A DNA stretch of 48,051 nucleotides from positions 1-48,051 of the forward strand of contig CAMLIL010000041.1 of assembly GCA_946480015.1 (NCBI GenBank). The letters are read 5' to 3'. The notes under the pieces are model-generated. The model searched no databases. It saw nothing but the letters and a program-made list of their open reading frames with translations, and had not been told where the DNA came from. Made by a program: the position numbers and the translations under genes. This DNA is from an uncultured Oxalobacteraceae bacterium (GTDB lineage: Bacteria; Pseudomonadota; Gammaproteobacteria; Burkholderiales; Burkholderiaceae). Below are positions 1 through 8,266 of the stretch, one piece after another. Position 1 is the first letter of the stretch. Every line of letters begins with the position of its first letter.

Positions 1-96
1 GATTCCCACGTGATCGACGCGTACGAGGTGAGCTGCGGCGAGGTCAAGCGGCGCCGGCCGGCTTTACCCTGCGGGCGCGCGACTAAGAGCAACTAA
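1..96 (+). CDS. 3' end of a truncated gene, function unknown
   Basis: Frame 1 is open from the window edge to a TAA at 94-96, giving 31 residues. The first 20 codons have strong G/C at the third position, as expected for a host gene here. The last third looks less typical. A different frame over bases 60-86 has better codon bias and also stops, so a small frameshift near base 60 is possible. Too little is visible to name a family. Confidence 0.4.
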   Translation, partial: DSHVIDAYEVSCGEVKRRRPALPCGRATKSN

Positions 97-150
97 CAAA
101 ACCTCTATTTGTAGTCAGAGCAACATGAGCTGTACACTGAGCCTTGGCGA

Positions 151-178
151 AGGACCGCTATCGGCCAGGAGCAGACGT
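151..178. repeat. degenerate intergenic repeat, copy 1
   Basis: The segment contains ACCGCTATCGGCCAGGAGC followed by AGACGT. It resembles, in the same or opposite orientation, the segments at 551-600 and 2456-2480, which share the words CGGCCAGAAGCGG and CTTTGGGGCG(A/G). All three lie between genes of the AT-rich patch. Similar sequences are common between genes in proteobacteria and often generate spurious short ORFs; that last point is from memory. Confidence 0.35.
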
Positions 179-228
179 AGCTGGCATACACAATTCGACG
201 ATAACACGCTCGGCCTAATGAAGATGTA

Positions 229-468
229 ATGATGTTAAACTTCTTGGGAAAGATATTGCCGCCTTTCATCCTCGGTCCGCTGATGGTTGGAGGGTCAATT
301 TGGGGTCTTTTCTTTCAGCCTGAGCCAGGTTGGTCGGACTATTTTCTCCTTCCGTTCTGCATCTTAATGGAAGCATGGGGCACGTGGGTTTGGGCCAAAA
401 CAAGTGAAAATGTGTTTTATTACAAACGAACTGAAGCTAATGCCTCTAACAGCAAAGGTAAAAAGTAA
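229..468 (+). CDS. small two-pass membrane protein, unknown function
   Basis: The gene encodes 79 residues beginning MMLNFLGK. Residues about 8-29 and 36-57 are hydrophobic and Trp/Phe-rich, consistent with two membrane segments. The tail is short, polar and lysine-rich (ending SKGKK), which would sit in the cytoplasm. The codons are markedly more AT-rich than those of the genes after 2.5 kb, in keeping with the accessory patch. No clear Shine-Dalgarno sequence precedes the tandem ATG codons. I do not recognise a family. The hydrophobic pattern makes a real gene more likely than chance, but this is not certain. Confidence 0.5.
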   Translation: MMLNFLGKILPPFILGPLMVGGSIWGLFFQPEPGWSDYFLLPFCILMEAWGTWVWAKTSENVFYYKRTEANASNSKGKK

Positions 469-854
469 AGTGCCGAACTCTCTTTTCAGCCCAGACGCCC
501 CCAAGCGCGCCGGTTAACCGCAACGTTCAACGACCGCTTTGTAGGAACCTGAACTTCCGGTTTGGGGCGGACGCTACTGGGTACAATCGGCCAGAAGCGG
601 CCCTTGGCGACTCGCGAAATAATTGAAAGAATTAATGTTTCGACTATGGGGACTGGTTTCTCTTTAAAATTAAGCGGTAAGACTCAAGGGTTCGCCTGTA
701 CTATGGCGAACAGCAAAAGGGGCGCGGCTAAATTGAAAAGGCCATCGACCTATCAGACGCGGTGGCTCGGCGCGAGATTTGAAGGAATTTTGCGGCACTT
801 GTAATTAGCCCAGCTTCCGGTCAGTACAGAACGCTTTAGTCGGGAGAAATTGCA
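469..854. other. 386-base stretch without a convincing gene
   Basis: This stretch holds the second copy of the degenerate intergenic repeat (551-600). An open frame at 562-804 has a TTG start inside that repeat, no ribosome-binding site, and a protein without recognisable features, so I do not call it. A purine-rich ribosome-binding site (GGGAGAA, 841-847) for the PIN-domain gene lies at the right edge. No terminator or RNA gene was seen. Confidence 0.5.
551..600. repeat. degenerate intergenic repeat, copy 2
   Basis: It contains CTTCCGGTTTGGGGCGGACG and, about 15 bases later, ATCGGCCAGAAGCGG. The two parts match copy 3 (2456-2480) and copy 1 (151-178) respectively, so this is the fullest copy. 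Confidence 0.4.
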
Positions 855-1844
855 ATGAGTGCAATATATTTGGATTCAAATATTTATTTATCTATCGCAC
901 GTCGAGAGTCTATTTATGAGTATACGTTAGCAAAAATAAATAATCTTTGTAAAAATGGAATTTTATTTCCGCACTCACCTGCCCATGCAGAAGAAATTGC
1001 AGCCCGTCTTCTTGATGGAAGGGAAGTTGATATAACTCGACGATTTAAGAGTTTAGTTTCTCGTTTCAATGGCAGAAAGGGATATTTCCCGGGCAGTCCA
1101 AACATCAAAGAGACAGAGGGAATTATTTTCGAACTAGAATGCGCTGTTGCGAAAAACCCGGCATTGCATGATGCCATAGCGATACACAAGAAAAATCTTC
1201 AGAAAATGCGAGTGACAGTATTTGATAAGTCACGCCTGAGAGCAAGAGTGGAGCCTGATGACTTTGAAGATTGTATTCGCCGTGTTCAAAAGTATCTCAA
1301 TCTAACCGACGTAGCAAGGAAAAATGATAGGTTTCACCTAGGTCGTAGAACAAAAAAAAGTTTGGAGGAAAATTTTTATGACCTTAATATATCAACCGAG
1401 AACGTTGAAACTTTTGATGAGTCGCGAAAGAAATATAAATTAGAGCCGCGTCGACTTGCCAACGTTCCAACTGATAAAATATTCCAGCACGAAGATTTTG
1501 TTAAGTTTGCAAAAAATGATTTCTCGGAAAGTGGAGCTAGTTTTGACAACGTGCCAAAAGGGAATGTTCTGCGTGATAGTTTTTATAAGACTGAAGGAGC
1601 TATCACGTTAGCGTTAAACTGCTTGGAGAAAGCAGGATATTTCCAAGAAGATAAAAACCATGCCTCCACCTTAAGCGGAAGAATGTTTGATGTCACCCAT
1701 GCTATTTATGCGACCGGAGCGGAATATTTTGTGACCAACGACTTTCGGTTTGCAAAAAAAACAGCTGCGACTTACTTTTTTTTGGAAATTCCGACTAAAG
1801 TCATTGTAATTGATGACTTTGTTAATGGTGGTTTTCTAATGTGA
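855..1844 (+). CDS. large PIN-domain protein (putative RNase)
   Basis: This 329-residue protein opens with IYLDSNIYLSIARR, the first acidic motif of PIN-domain nucleases. It ends with a block reading FDVTHAIYATGAEYFVTND, the usual C-terminal PIN signature in which Asp residues complete the metal site. PIN domains are Mg/Mn-dependent RNases. Typical VapC toxins are about 130 residues, so some 200 residues of charged, mostly helical insertion separate the two halves of the active site. No small antitoxin gene lies immediately upstream, so a classical VapBC pair is not evident. The start is supported by GGGAGAA 8 bases upstream. The gene is strikingly AT-rich compared with everything beyond 2.5 kb, suggesting horizontal acquisition. 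A stand-alone defence or stress RNase is possible, but this is inference. Confidence 0.7.
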   Translation: MSAIYLDSNIYLSIARRESIYEYTLAKINNLCKNGILFPHSPAHAEEIAARLLDGREVDITRRFKSLVSRFNGRKGYFPGSPNIKETEGIIFELECAVAKNPALHDAIAIHKKNLQKMRVTVFDKSRLRARVEPDDFEDCIRRVQKYLNLTDVARKNDRFHLGRRTKKSLEENFYDLNISTENVETFDESRKKYKLEPRRLANVPTDKIFQHEDFVKFAKNDFSESGASFDNVPKGNVLRDSFYKTEGAITLALNCLEKAGYFQEDKNHASTLSGRMFDVTHAIYATGAEYFVTNDFRFAKKTAATYFFLEIPTKVIVIDDFVNGGFLM

Positions 1845-2081
1845 GTACGCAGTCAATGTAATTTATATTCTTATTAAATAATGTGAGGTATTTTATTTGT
1901 CAAGTATTTTTATGGACTTCCACTTTGGGCAACGTCTGCCTGACGTGATAGTTCGTAAATCTTCTAAACAGGTAAGATGCTATACCGAACGCTGGTGGCC
2001 GAGTTTGGCCACAAGCGGTCACTCAATCGTCTCGCACGAATTGGCTTGGTGCGCCTCGCTACCTATTATGGAGATCAAAGC

Positions 2082-2435
2082 ATGGGACCAGATGATTATC
2101 GTTATTCAGCCCTCATCGCCTCACAGAGATGGAAATTGTGGTTTCTCGGACCTATGGCAGCGTCTGCTGCGCTTTTACTATTCTGGAACGGTCAACTTGC
2201 TTTCTACCTCGATGCTGATCCGTCTTTCGTTAGCTTGGGAGGGACCGTCCTCGGCTTGACGACCCTAGTCGCCGGGTGTTTGACCTTGCAATGTCCTTCG
2301 TGCCGTTTGAGCCTGCTCTGGTACGGAGTTTCCAAAAAGTCCGTTGGGTCATGGCTCGAATGGGTCTTAGCCGTCCAAAAGTGTCCTCGCTGTGGGTTTG
2401 CCGACTCAACCGCCCAACAGCATCAGTCAAATTAA
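2082..2435 (+). CDS. membrane protein with C-terminal zinc ribbon
   Basis: The gene encodes about 117 residues from the ATG at 2082, chosen because GGAG lies 8 bases upstream. An in-frame ATG at 1977 would add 35 residues but has a weaker site. Two hydrophobic segments (residues about 17-42 and 47-65) are followed by CPSC, then about 28 residues with several Trp, then CPRCGF. This is a four-cysteine zinc-ribbon pattern on the cytoplasmic side. The family is probably an uncharacterised small membrane protein; I cannot assign a function. An overlapping frame at 1897-2259 is less likely because it breaks the membrane and zinc-ribbon pattern. Confidence 0.6.
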   Translation: MGPDDYRYSALIASQRWKLWFLGPMAASAALLLFWNGQLAFYLDADPSFVSLGGTVLGLTTLVAGCLTLQCPSCRLSLLWYGVSKKSVGSWLEWVLAVQKCPRCGFADSTAQQHQSN

Positions 2436-2455
2436 ACTAAGTGCGGGCGCGTGGA

Positions 2456-2480
2456 GGTCCGCTTTGGGGCGATAGCGGTC
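2456..2480. repeat. degenerate intergenic repeat, copy 3
   Basis: GGTCCGCTTTGGGGCGATAG followed by CGGTC lies between the zinc-ribbon gene and the convergent HupE/UreJ-type gene. It matches the first half of copy 2 (551-600). Confidence 0.4.
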
Positions 2481-2517
2481 GTACACAACGGTCCGCGTTA
2501 GGATGGCAAGTGTGTTC

Positions 2518-3168
2518 TTAGACGCTCAAAGCCAGCCGCTGGGCCAGCCAGTAGCCGCTGACCAGCATCAGTGTCACGCACAGCGCGGGCAGGCCGTGGC
2601 GGACAAACTGCGGCTGGCGGCGTGCCAGCATCAGCAGCGGCACCAGCAGCGCGGCAGCCATCAGCTGACCGGCTTCCACCCCGAGATTGAACGACAGCAG
2701 CGGCAGCACGATGTCGGTGGCCGGCTGCGCCAGCGCCGCATCGCGCACCGGGCCGGCAAAGCCGAAGCCGTGCACCAGGCCGAAGACGCCCGCCATCCAG
2801 TAATGTTCGCGCCCGGCCTCGCGTCCCAGCAGTGCCGCCAGGCAGGCGGCGATGATCGAGGCGGCGATCAACGGTTCGACCACGGCGGCGGGAGCCTGGA
2901 CCAGATTGAGCGCCGCCAGCGCCAGGGTGAGCGAATGGGCCAGGGTGAAGGTGGTAACGATGCCCAGCATGGGCTTGAGACGGCGCTGGCCGAGCAGCAG
3001 GGCGCCGAGAAACAACAAATGATCGAAGCCGCCCAGAATATGGCCCATGCCCAGCGTGAACCAGGTACTCAGGGCAGCCGGGGCGGTGGTGGCGGCGAAG
3101 GCGGGAAGGCAGAGCGTGCATGCCAGCCCGGCGAATACGATGCGGAACAGCTTGGAGTGTAGGGTCAT
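2518..3168 (-). CDS. HupE/UreJ-family membrane protein
   Basis: The gene encodes 216 residues from the ATG at 3168; a TTG at 3183 would add five residues. The N-terminus looks like a signal peptide ending LPAFA. The family motifs follow in order: HILGGFDHLLFL (HxxxGxDH), AHSLTLALAAL, HGFGFAG and FNLGVEAGQL, spread over about six membrane segments. HupE/UreJ proteins are linked to nickel or cobalt handling for hydrogenases and ureases, and the conserved His/Asp residues probably bind metal. No hydrogenase or urease gene is in the window, so the substrate is open. In many orphan members the metal link is unproven. A short inverted repeat (TTGTC, 5-base gap, GACAA; 3221-3235) lies upstream and might be regulatory. 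Confidence 0.75.
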   Translation of the reverse strand: MTLHSKLFRIVFAGLACTLCLPAFAATTAPAALSTWFTLGMGHILGGFDHLLFLGALLLGQRRLKPMLGIVTTFTLAHSLTLALAALNLVQAPAAVVEPLIAASIIAACLAALLGREAGREHYWMAGVFGLVHGFGFAGPVRDAALAQPATDIVLPLLSFNLGVEAGQLMAAALLVPLLMLARRQPQFVRHGLPALCVTLMLVSGYWLAQRLALSV

Positions 3169-3370
3169 GGTCGGATCGGTCAATGGGATACTGGCGTTAG
3201 CGTAACCGGCAGATTCATCCTTGTCCAGTTGACAAATATTAGTGTTGTGTCGCCACGGCCGCCGCGCTGCCTGGCTTCGACCAGATCGGCCATGATTCCG
3301 TTCGCGTGTCAGCCCGGTTGGATTTTGCGCTAATATTGCGAGTTCTTAAGGGGACCTGTTGGACCGCACC

Positions 3371-4153
3371 ATGAAGACCCAACTATTGCAGGACATCGAT
3401 GAGAACAATTCCAGCGCCGCTTCGGCGCCGGCCATTCCCGTCCCCCATCGCACCCCGCCCGCAGCGGCGCCGGCTCCCGCAGTAGCTCCCAAGGTGTGGA
3501 TGGGGCGTCCCGCTTCCACCGCCCAGAGCGAAGCCGCAGCGGCACCGCAGGCTGAAGCGGCAGCGCAAGTCAAACCCGCCGAGCCCGTGCCCGCAGCGGA
3601 GCCGATCCACGTGGTCGCGGACACCCGTCCGACCGCGCGCAAGGCCAGCCGCGCCGGTACGCTTGGCGCCTGTCTGCTGGGCCTGGTAATGGTCGGCCTG
3701 GTCGGCGTCTGGATGTACAAGGAAACCAAGCTGGACAATACGATGGCATTGCTGGCGCATACCTCGGCGCCCGTCGCCGCCGCTGCGCCGCCGGCGCCCG
3801 TCCCACCGGTCCCGAGTGCAAACGTGCCGGCGGAGCCGGCGGCGGCAGCGCTGCCGCCGATGGTGCTGCTGGACGAGCCGGCCGTGCCTGCGCCGGCGGC
3901 TCCCGCGCCGGCGCCGCGTCCCAAGGTGAAAGCCACCAAGGTGGCCGCAGCGGCTCCAGCCAGTCCCGCTCCCGCGCCACGGCGGCCCAAGAGCGTCGCA
4001 GCCGCACCCGCGCCGGCGCCGGCGGAGAAGCCGGGGCGCCCCGACGGCATGGCCGAAACCCTGCGCCTGTGCCGCGCCGCCGGCTATCACACCACCCAGT
4101 GCATCGAGCGCGGCTGCACCGCCACCCGCTACGGCCTAGCCTGCCGTGGCTAG
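3371..4153 (+). CDS. Ala/Pro-rich single-pass membrane protein with Cys-containing C-terminus
   Basis: The gene encodes about 260 residues. A short polar head (MKTQLLQDIDENN) precedes an Ala/Pro-rich stretch, one membrane segment (residues about 94-112, GACLLGLVMVGLVGVWMY), a long Ala/Pro linker, and a compact tail with four cysteines (positions near the end in CRAAGYHTTQC, ERGC and LAC). The layout suggests a cytoplasmic head, a periplasm-spanning proline-rich stalk and a small disulfide-bonded cap. The start is uncertain: AAGGGGA (3348-3354) is ideally spaced for a TTG at 3359, while the ATG at 3371 gives a more natural N-terminus. A good -10 box, TAATAT (3331-3336), lies just upstream. I do not recognise a named family. 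TonB-like or SPOR-like envelope roles are only analogies. Confidence 0.6.
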   Translation: MKTQLLQDIDENNSSAASAPAIPVPHRTPPAAAPAPAVAPKVWMGRPASTAQSEAAAAPQAEAAAQVKPAEPVPAAEPIHVVADTRPTARKASRAGTLGACLLGLVMVGLVGVWMYKETKLDNTMALLAHTSAPVAAAAPPAPVPPVPSANVPAEPAAAALPPMVLLDEPAVPAPAAPAPAPRPKVKATKVAAAAPASPAPAPRRPKSVAAAPAPAPAEKPGRPDGMAETLRLCRAAGYHTTQCIERGCTATRYGLACRG

Positions 4154-4167
4154 CACGCACGTCATCT

Positions 4168-4195
4168 GCTCAACGACATGATTTTGTGGTTGAGC
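4168..4195. promoter_or_regulatory. inverted repeat upstream of the PL4 lyase gene
   Basis: GCTCAAC (4168-4174) and GTTGAGC (4189-4195) form perfect 7-base arms around 14 bases. The repeat lies 95 bases before the lyase ATG and just before a weak promoter candidate (TTGACC at 4210-4215, 17-base gap, GATACA at 4233-4238). It could be an operator for pectin-derived induction or a weak terminator of the preceding gene. It has no T-run, which favours the operator reading. Confidence 0.3.
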
Positions 4196-4289
4196 GTATT
4201 CGCGACATATTGACCCTAAATATCTGACATGCGATACATGAATGTCTGGCCGCGGGCGGACCGTGGCCTTACCTTTTCCAGGAGGATTC

Positions 4290-5999
4290 ATGGTTTTGCA
4301 TCGGATGAAAACACTGCTTGCCGGCATCGCCGCCGTCGCCCTGTTCGGGTGTGGCGCGAATGTTGAACAAGCCCCGAACGGACAGCCGAGCAAGCTGCTG
4401 GCCACCACGGCGGGCGTATTCGGATTAAGCAGCGACAGCAATTTCTATACCGTCGATACGGGCGCCGGGCTGGTCTTCAAGATCCGCCGCCTCGACAACG
4501 GGTCGAACACCCAGTCGGCCGGCGACATCGCCTCGATGGTGTACAACGGAGTCGAGTTCCAGGACCAGGGCCGCGGCAGCCAGATCAATTCCGGTTTCGA
4601 CTTTCTGTATTCCGGGGTGTCGGCGGTGAGCGTGAACGCCGCCACGGTGGGAACCGATTACATCAAGATCACCGTGCAGGCCGGTAACCTGACCCACTAT
4701 TACATGGCCAAACGCGGGGTCCCGAACATCTTCATGGGCACGTATTTCACCAGTGAACCCGATACCCTGAACCTGGCCCGCTTCATCGTGCGCATTCCGA
4801 TCACCGCACTGCCCAACGGGCCGACGCCGTCGAACATCCGCAACAATACCGGGGCGATCGAGTCGGGCGACGTGTTCGGGCTGGCCAACGGCGAAACGCG
4901 CTCGAAACACTATTCGAACATGCGGCTCAGGGACTGGACCTCGATCGGCGCCACCGGCAACAACGTGGGCGTCTACATGGTGCGCGACAACCAGGAAGGC
5001 GGCTCGGGCGGACCGTTCTACCGCAGCCTGCTCAACCAGGGTACCGACACCAATCAGGAAATCACCTATATCGTCAATTACGGCGAGGCGCAAACCGAGT
5101 CGCCTTACCGTACCGGTATCCTCAACACCTACACGCTGGCCTTCACCAGCGGCGCCGCGCCGGGTACCATCGATACCTCATGGTTCTCGAATATGGGCCT
5201 GAGCGGCTATCTGGGCGCGGCAGGGCGCGGACGCGTTACCGGCGTGGGCATTAACGGACGCGCCAGCGGTGTTACCTATACCGTCGGTTTTTCCAATGCC
5301 ACCGCGCAGTACTTCACAACCGCGGCCAGCGACACCGGTTACTTCAACATGACCGGCATGCGCCCCGGCACCTATACCATGAAGGTCTACCGCAACGAGA
5401 TGGCGGTCGATTCGCGCTCGGTGTCGGTCACGGCGGGCGGCACCACGGTCTTGAACACGATCGCCATCGGGAGCGATCCCAACAGCGCCACCGCGCTGTG
5501 GCGTATCGGTACCTGGGATGGCTCGCCAGGGGAGTTCATCAACGGTAGCAAGGTCACCACCATGCACCCGTCCGACGTGCGCATGAGCAGCTGGACGCCG
5601 GCCGCCTACGTCGTCGGCAGTTCCAGCCCGGCCACCGGCTTCCCGGCCTACCAGTGGAAATCGGTCAACGGCACGCTGACGGTCAAGTTCAACCTGAGCG
5701 CAAGCCAGATCGCCGCGCACAAGCTGCGCATCGGCATCACCACCGCCTTCTCGGGCGCGCGTCCGCAAGTGAACATGAACAGCTGGGTTTCGTCGGTTCC
5801 GATCGCGTCCACCCAGCCGGGCACCCGTACACTGACGGTCGGCACCTACCGCGGCAACAACACTACCTTCTCCTACGATATTCCGTCGTCGGCGTTCGTG
5901 GCCGGCACCAACACGCTGACCATCTCGGCGGCCAGCGGATCGACCGGCACCACGTATCTGAGTCCGGGCTATTCGTTCGACGCGCTCGACTTGCTGTGA
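4290..5999 (+). CDS. rhamnogalacturonan lyase, PL4 family, lipoprotein
   Basis: The gene encodes 569 residues from the ATG at 4290, which has GGAGGA five bases upstream; the in-frame ATG at 4242 lacks a site. The N-terminus is a lipoprotein signal with lipobox LFGC (Cys21), so the enzyme should be anchored in the envelope. The order fits family PL4: an N-terminal beta-sandwich (about 35-300, with VYNGVEFQDQGRGSQINSGF), a fibronectin-like domain (about 305-385, with SDTGYFNMTGMRPGTYTMKV), and a C-terminal carbohydrate-binding-like sandwich (about 395-569) ending in SFDALDLL. PL4 enzymes cleave the rhamnose-galacturonate bond of pectin rhamnogalacturonan I by beta-elimination. No pectin-uptake genes are adjacent. 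The 3' end overlaps the convergent next gene by 31 bases. Confidence 0.8.
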   Translation: MVLHRMKTLLAGIAAVALFGCGANVEQAPNGQPSKLLATTAGVFGLSSDSNFYTVDTGAGLVFKIRRLDNGSNTQSAGDIASMVYNGVEFQDQGRGSQINSGFDFLYSGVSAVSVNAATVGTDYIKITVQAGNLTHYYMAKRGVPNIFMGTYFTSEPDTLNLARFIVRIPITALPNGPTPSNIRNNTGAIESGDVFGLANGETRSKHYSNMRLRDWTSIGATGNNVGVYMVRDNQEGGSGGPFYRSLLNQGTDTNQEITYIVNYGEAQTESPYRTGILNTYTLAFTSGAAPGTIDTSWFSNMGLSGYLGAAGRGRVTGVGINGRASGVTYTVGFSNATAQYFTTAASDTGYFNMTGMRPGTYTMKVYRNEMAVDSRSVSVTAGGTTVLNTIAIGSDPNSATALWRIGTWDGSPGEFINGSKVTTMHPSDVRMSSWTPAAYVVGSSSPATGFPAYQWKSVNGTLTVKFNLSASQIAAHKLRIGITTAFSGARPQVNMNSWVSSVPIASTQPGTRTLTVGTYRGNNTTFSYDIPSSAFVAGTNTLTISAASGSTGTTYLSPGYSFDALDLL

Positions 6000-8095
6000 T
6001 CGCCGCCGCGCCGGCAAGGGCGTAAGCCGGTGCCGGCAGCGGCGGCGTAGCAGTAGCCGGCGCCGCTCGCTTCGCCGGCCGCATCGATGGCGCCGACAAA
6101 CACGTCGCCGCCGGCGGCCGGCCACACGTAGCGGCCGTAGATCCACTTGCCGTGCATGGCCACCGGCTTGGCCGCAGGGGTGAAGCTTCCCTCGCCATGC
6201 GGCTCGCCGTTCAGGAAGGCGCCTTCATAGCGGCCGGTGGGGCCGGTCAGCACGCCGCGCCCGGCCGGCCTGGCGAGCGCGATGCCACCCGTGTAGCTGG
6301 CCGCAGGCGCGCCGTCCGGATAGCGCAGCGAGCCCTGGCCGCCAGCCAGGCCGGCGGCGAACTGGCCTTCGTATTGGCCGCCACGCACGCTTGCCAGCTT
6401 GCCCGTGAGCGGCAGGCCATCGGCGAACGTGCCCTCGAAATAGCTGCCGTTGACGCGTTCGAGCTTGCCGGCTCCTTCCGGTTTCAGGCCGCGCACCTGG
6501 CCCACATAACGCGTACCGCTCCTGTATGCCAGCCCGTCCGGCGCAGGCGCGGGCGTCGCGTGGCGCAATTCGTTGAGCAGTTCCAGATTGTCGAGCAGGA
6601 GCGCGTCTTCGCTGTAGCGGCCCGACCTGGAAAACGTCACCGCGTGGCGCAGTGCCGCCAGCGCTTCATCCGGATGGTTGGCGCGCAGTGCCAGCGTGGC
6701 CAGGGCGCGGAAGATGTCGGGCGTCGGCTGGTAAATCGAGGCGGTGTCGAATCCGGCGATGCCTTCGTCGAGCGGCTCGCTGTCCGGGAGACTCAAATAC
6801 ACCTGGCCCAGACCGTGGTAAGTGGCGGGGTAGCTGGGATCGGCCTTGGCGGCGCTGCGGAAATGGTCGCGCGCCTTGCGCAGCAGTGCTTCCCAGCCCG
6901 GCAGGCCGCTGGCGCGCAGCGCCTCGGCATGGCTGCGCGCCAATTCGCCCTGCATGGCGAGCAGCTGGGCATTGCCGGGGAAGCGCTCGCTGAGCGCACG
7001 CACCGCCGCTTCGCTGTACCCCTCGCGGGAAAAGCGCAGCCGGTCGACATTGGCCTGGGCGCTGTCGGGATTGAGTTCCAGATTCCGCGCCAGTACCGCT
7101 TCGCGGGCTTCGCGCGGCACTCCCATGTAGGTCAGCACGGTGGCCAGGGCGGCGGCGACGTGCGGCGGGTCGAGGGCTTCGACCTTGATGTCGACCGGCG
7201 GGAACTTGATATCTTCGGCCTTGAACACCCGCGCACTCAGGTTCCTGCGCAGATACTGGGCAATGTCCTTGTCCAGGTCGGCGTAGCTGCGCTTGAACGC
7301 CAGCTGGGCGGCGCGGTCCTGGCCGATGCCGAGGTTGTACAGGCGCAGGTAGTGCGCCAGCTGGGCGCGCAGCTCGGGCGAGGAATTGAAATAATGGATC
7401 ACAAAGCCGGCCCGGGCGTAAAACGCGTCGAGCTCGGTTTGATTGGTCCGGGTGGTGTCGGTGAAATTGAGTTTGGTCGTGTTGAACAGGTGGGCGCTAT
7501 CGATGCGCATACTGCCGTTCGCACTGTACAGGCCCCTGACACGGTTGTCCTGCTCGTCGATATGGCCGACGCTGACGGACGTGTTGTCGTACCGGAAAGT
7601 GGAAAAATACTCGGCCATGCCTTCGTCGCACCACATCGGATAGGCCACGGTCAGCTGGGTCATGCGGACCAGATAATGGTGGTATTCGTGCAGCAGCACC
7701 CCGCGGGCGAAGGTCTGGGTGTCGCCGTCGCCGATGTAGCCCTTGACGCTGGCCATGGCGGCAAAGCCTTGCAGCGAGGTGGAGAACACGCCGCCGTAGT
7801 TTTCCGGCAGGCCGGCCTTCTTGAACAGATCCGGGTCGCCGATGGCCAGCACCGTGAGCGGCGCGACCGTGTCCAGCGCGTCGATGCCCAGCGCGCGCAA
7901 ACTGAAGTGGCGCATGTGTTCCAGATCATTGACCAGCAGGCGGGCGGTGTCGGCCTTCTGGTCGGTCACCACGCGAAAGTGACTGGTTTCGGCCTGCACC
8001 CATTTGGCGCGGAACAGGGCGTCGATGTCGGCGCCAAAGGCGGGGATGCTGCACAGCGCCGCGGCGAGGCCGAGCAGGCGCGAAAGATTAAACAT
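5969..8095 (-). CDS. secreted HEXXH metallopeptidase-like protein with TPR and MORN repeats
   Basis: The gene encodes 708 residues with a clear signal peptide (cleavage near AFGAD). A gluzincin-type zinc motif HEYHH (136-140) is followed by WCDEGMAEYF (155-164), where a Glu can be the third ligand, as in peptidases of the DUF1570/MA-clan type. A TPR-like helical region (about 310-510) and glycine/tyrosine-rich MORN-type repeats (about 535-650, with YEGQF, YEGAF and GEGSF units) follow. MORN repeats usually mediate membrane or protein contacts. Combining them with a periplasmic protease and TPRs is unusual. The last 30 residues are Ala/Gly-rich and end overlapping the convergent PL4 gene. The substrate is unknown. 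Confidence 0.7.
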   Translation of the reverse strand: MFNLSRLLGLAAALCSIPAFGADIDALFRAKWVQAETSHFRVVTDQKADTARLLVNDLEHMRHFSLRALGIDALDTVAPLTVLAIGDPDLFKKAGLPENYGGVFSTSLQGFAAMASVKGYIGDGDTQTFARGVLLHEYHHYLVRMTQLTVAYPMWCDEGMAEYFSTFRYDNTSVSVGHIDEQDNRVRGLYSANGSMRIDSAHLFNTTKLNFTDTTRTNQTELDAFYARAGFVIHYFNSSPELRAQLAHYLRLYNLGIGQDRAAQLAFKRSYADLDKDIAQYLRRNLSARVFKAEDIKFPPVDIKVEALDPPHVAAALATVLTYMGVPREAREAVLARNLELNPDSAQANVDRLRFSREGYSEAAVRALSERFPGNAQLLAMQGELARSHAEALRASGLPGWEALLRKARDHFRSAAKADPSYPATYHGLGQVYLSLPDSEPLDEGIAGFDTASIYQPTPDIFRALATLALRANHPDEALAALRHAVTFSRSGRYSEDALLLDNLELLNELRHATPAPAPDGLAYRSGTRYVGQVRGLKPEGAGKLERVNGSYFEGTFADGLPLTGKLASVRGGQYEGQFAAGLAGGQGSLRYPDGAPAASYTGGIALARPAGRGVLTGPTGRYEGAFLNGEPHGEGSFTPAAKPVAMHGKWIYGRYVWPAAGGDVFVGAIDAAGEASGAGYCYAAAAGTGLRPCRRGGDHSKSSASNE

Positions 8096-8266
8096 GGCAA
8101 TATTGATAAAAATAAATAGTTTCCCATGTTAACAGCCAGCGGCGCCAATGGAAAGCGCGAACTACGCTTTGTCGTATTGCTGCCGAAAGGGCCAGATGGG
8201 CTGCTCGACATCGCCATATCCGGCGCGTAGACTGGACTTTCGGCTCATTGCTTGACGGAGGTCAGT

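Noticed and set aside
562..804. 80-codon open frame in the AT-rich patch
   Set aside because: The TTG start is inside a degenerate intergenic repeat, there is no ribosome-binding site, and the protein has no recognisable features.
97..2500. Integron cassette array
   Set aside because: No integrase is present and no convincing attC site (paired GTTRRRY/RYYYAAC core sites flanking an inverted repeat) was found. Only loose resemblances near 96, 510 and 2495 were seen.
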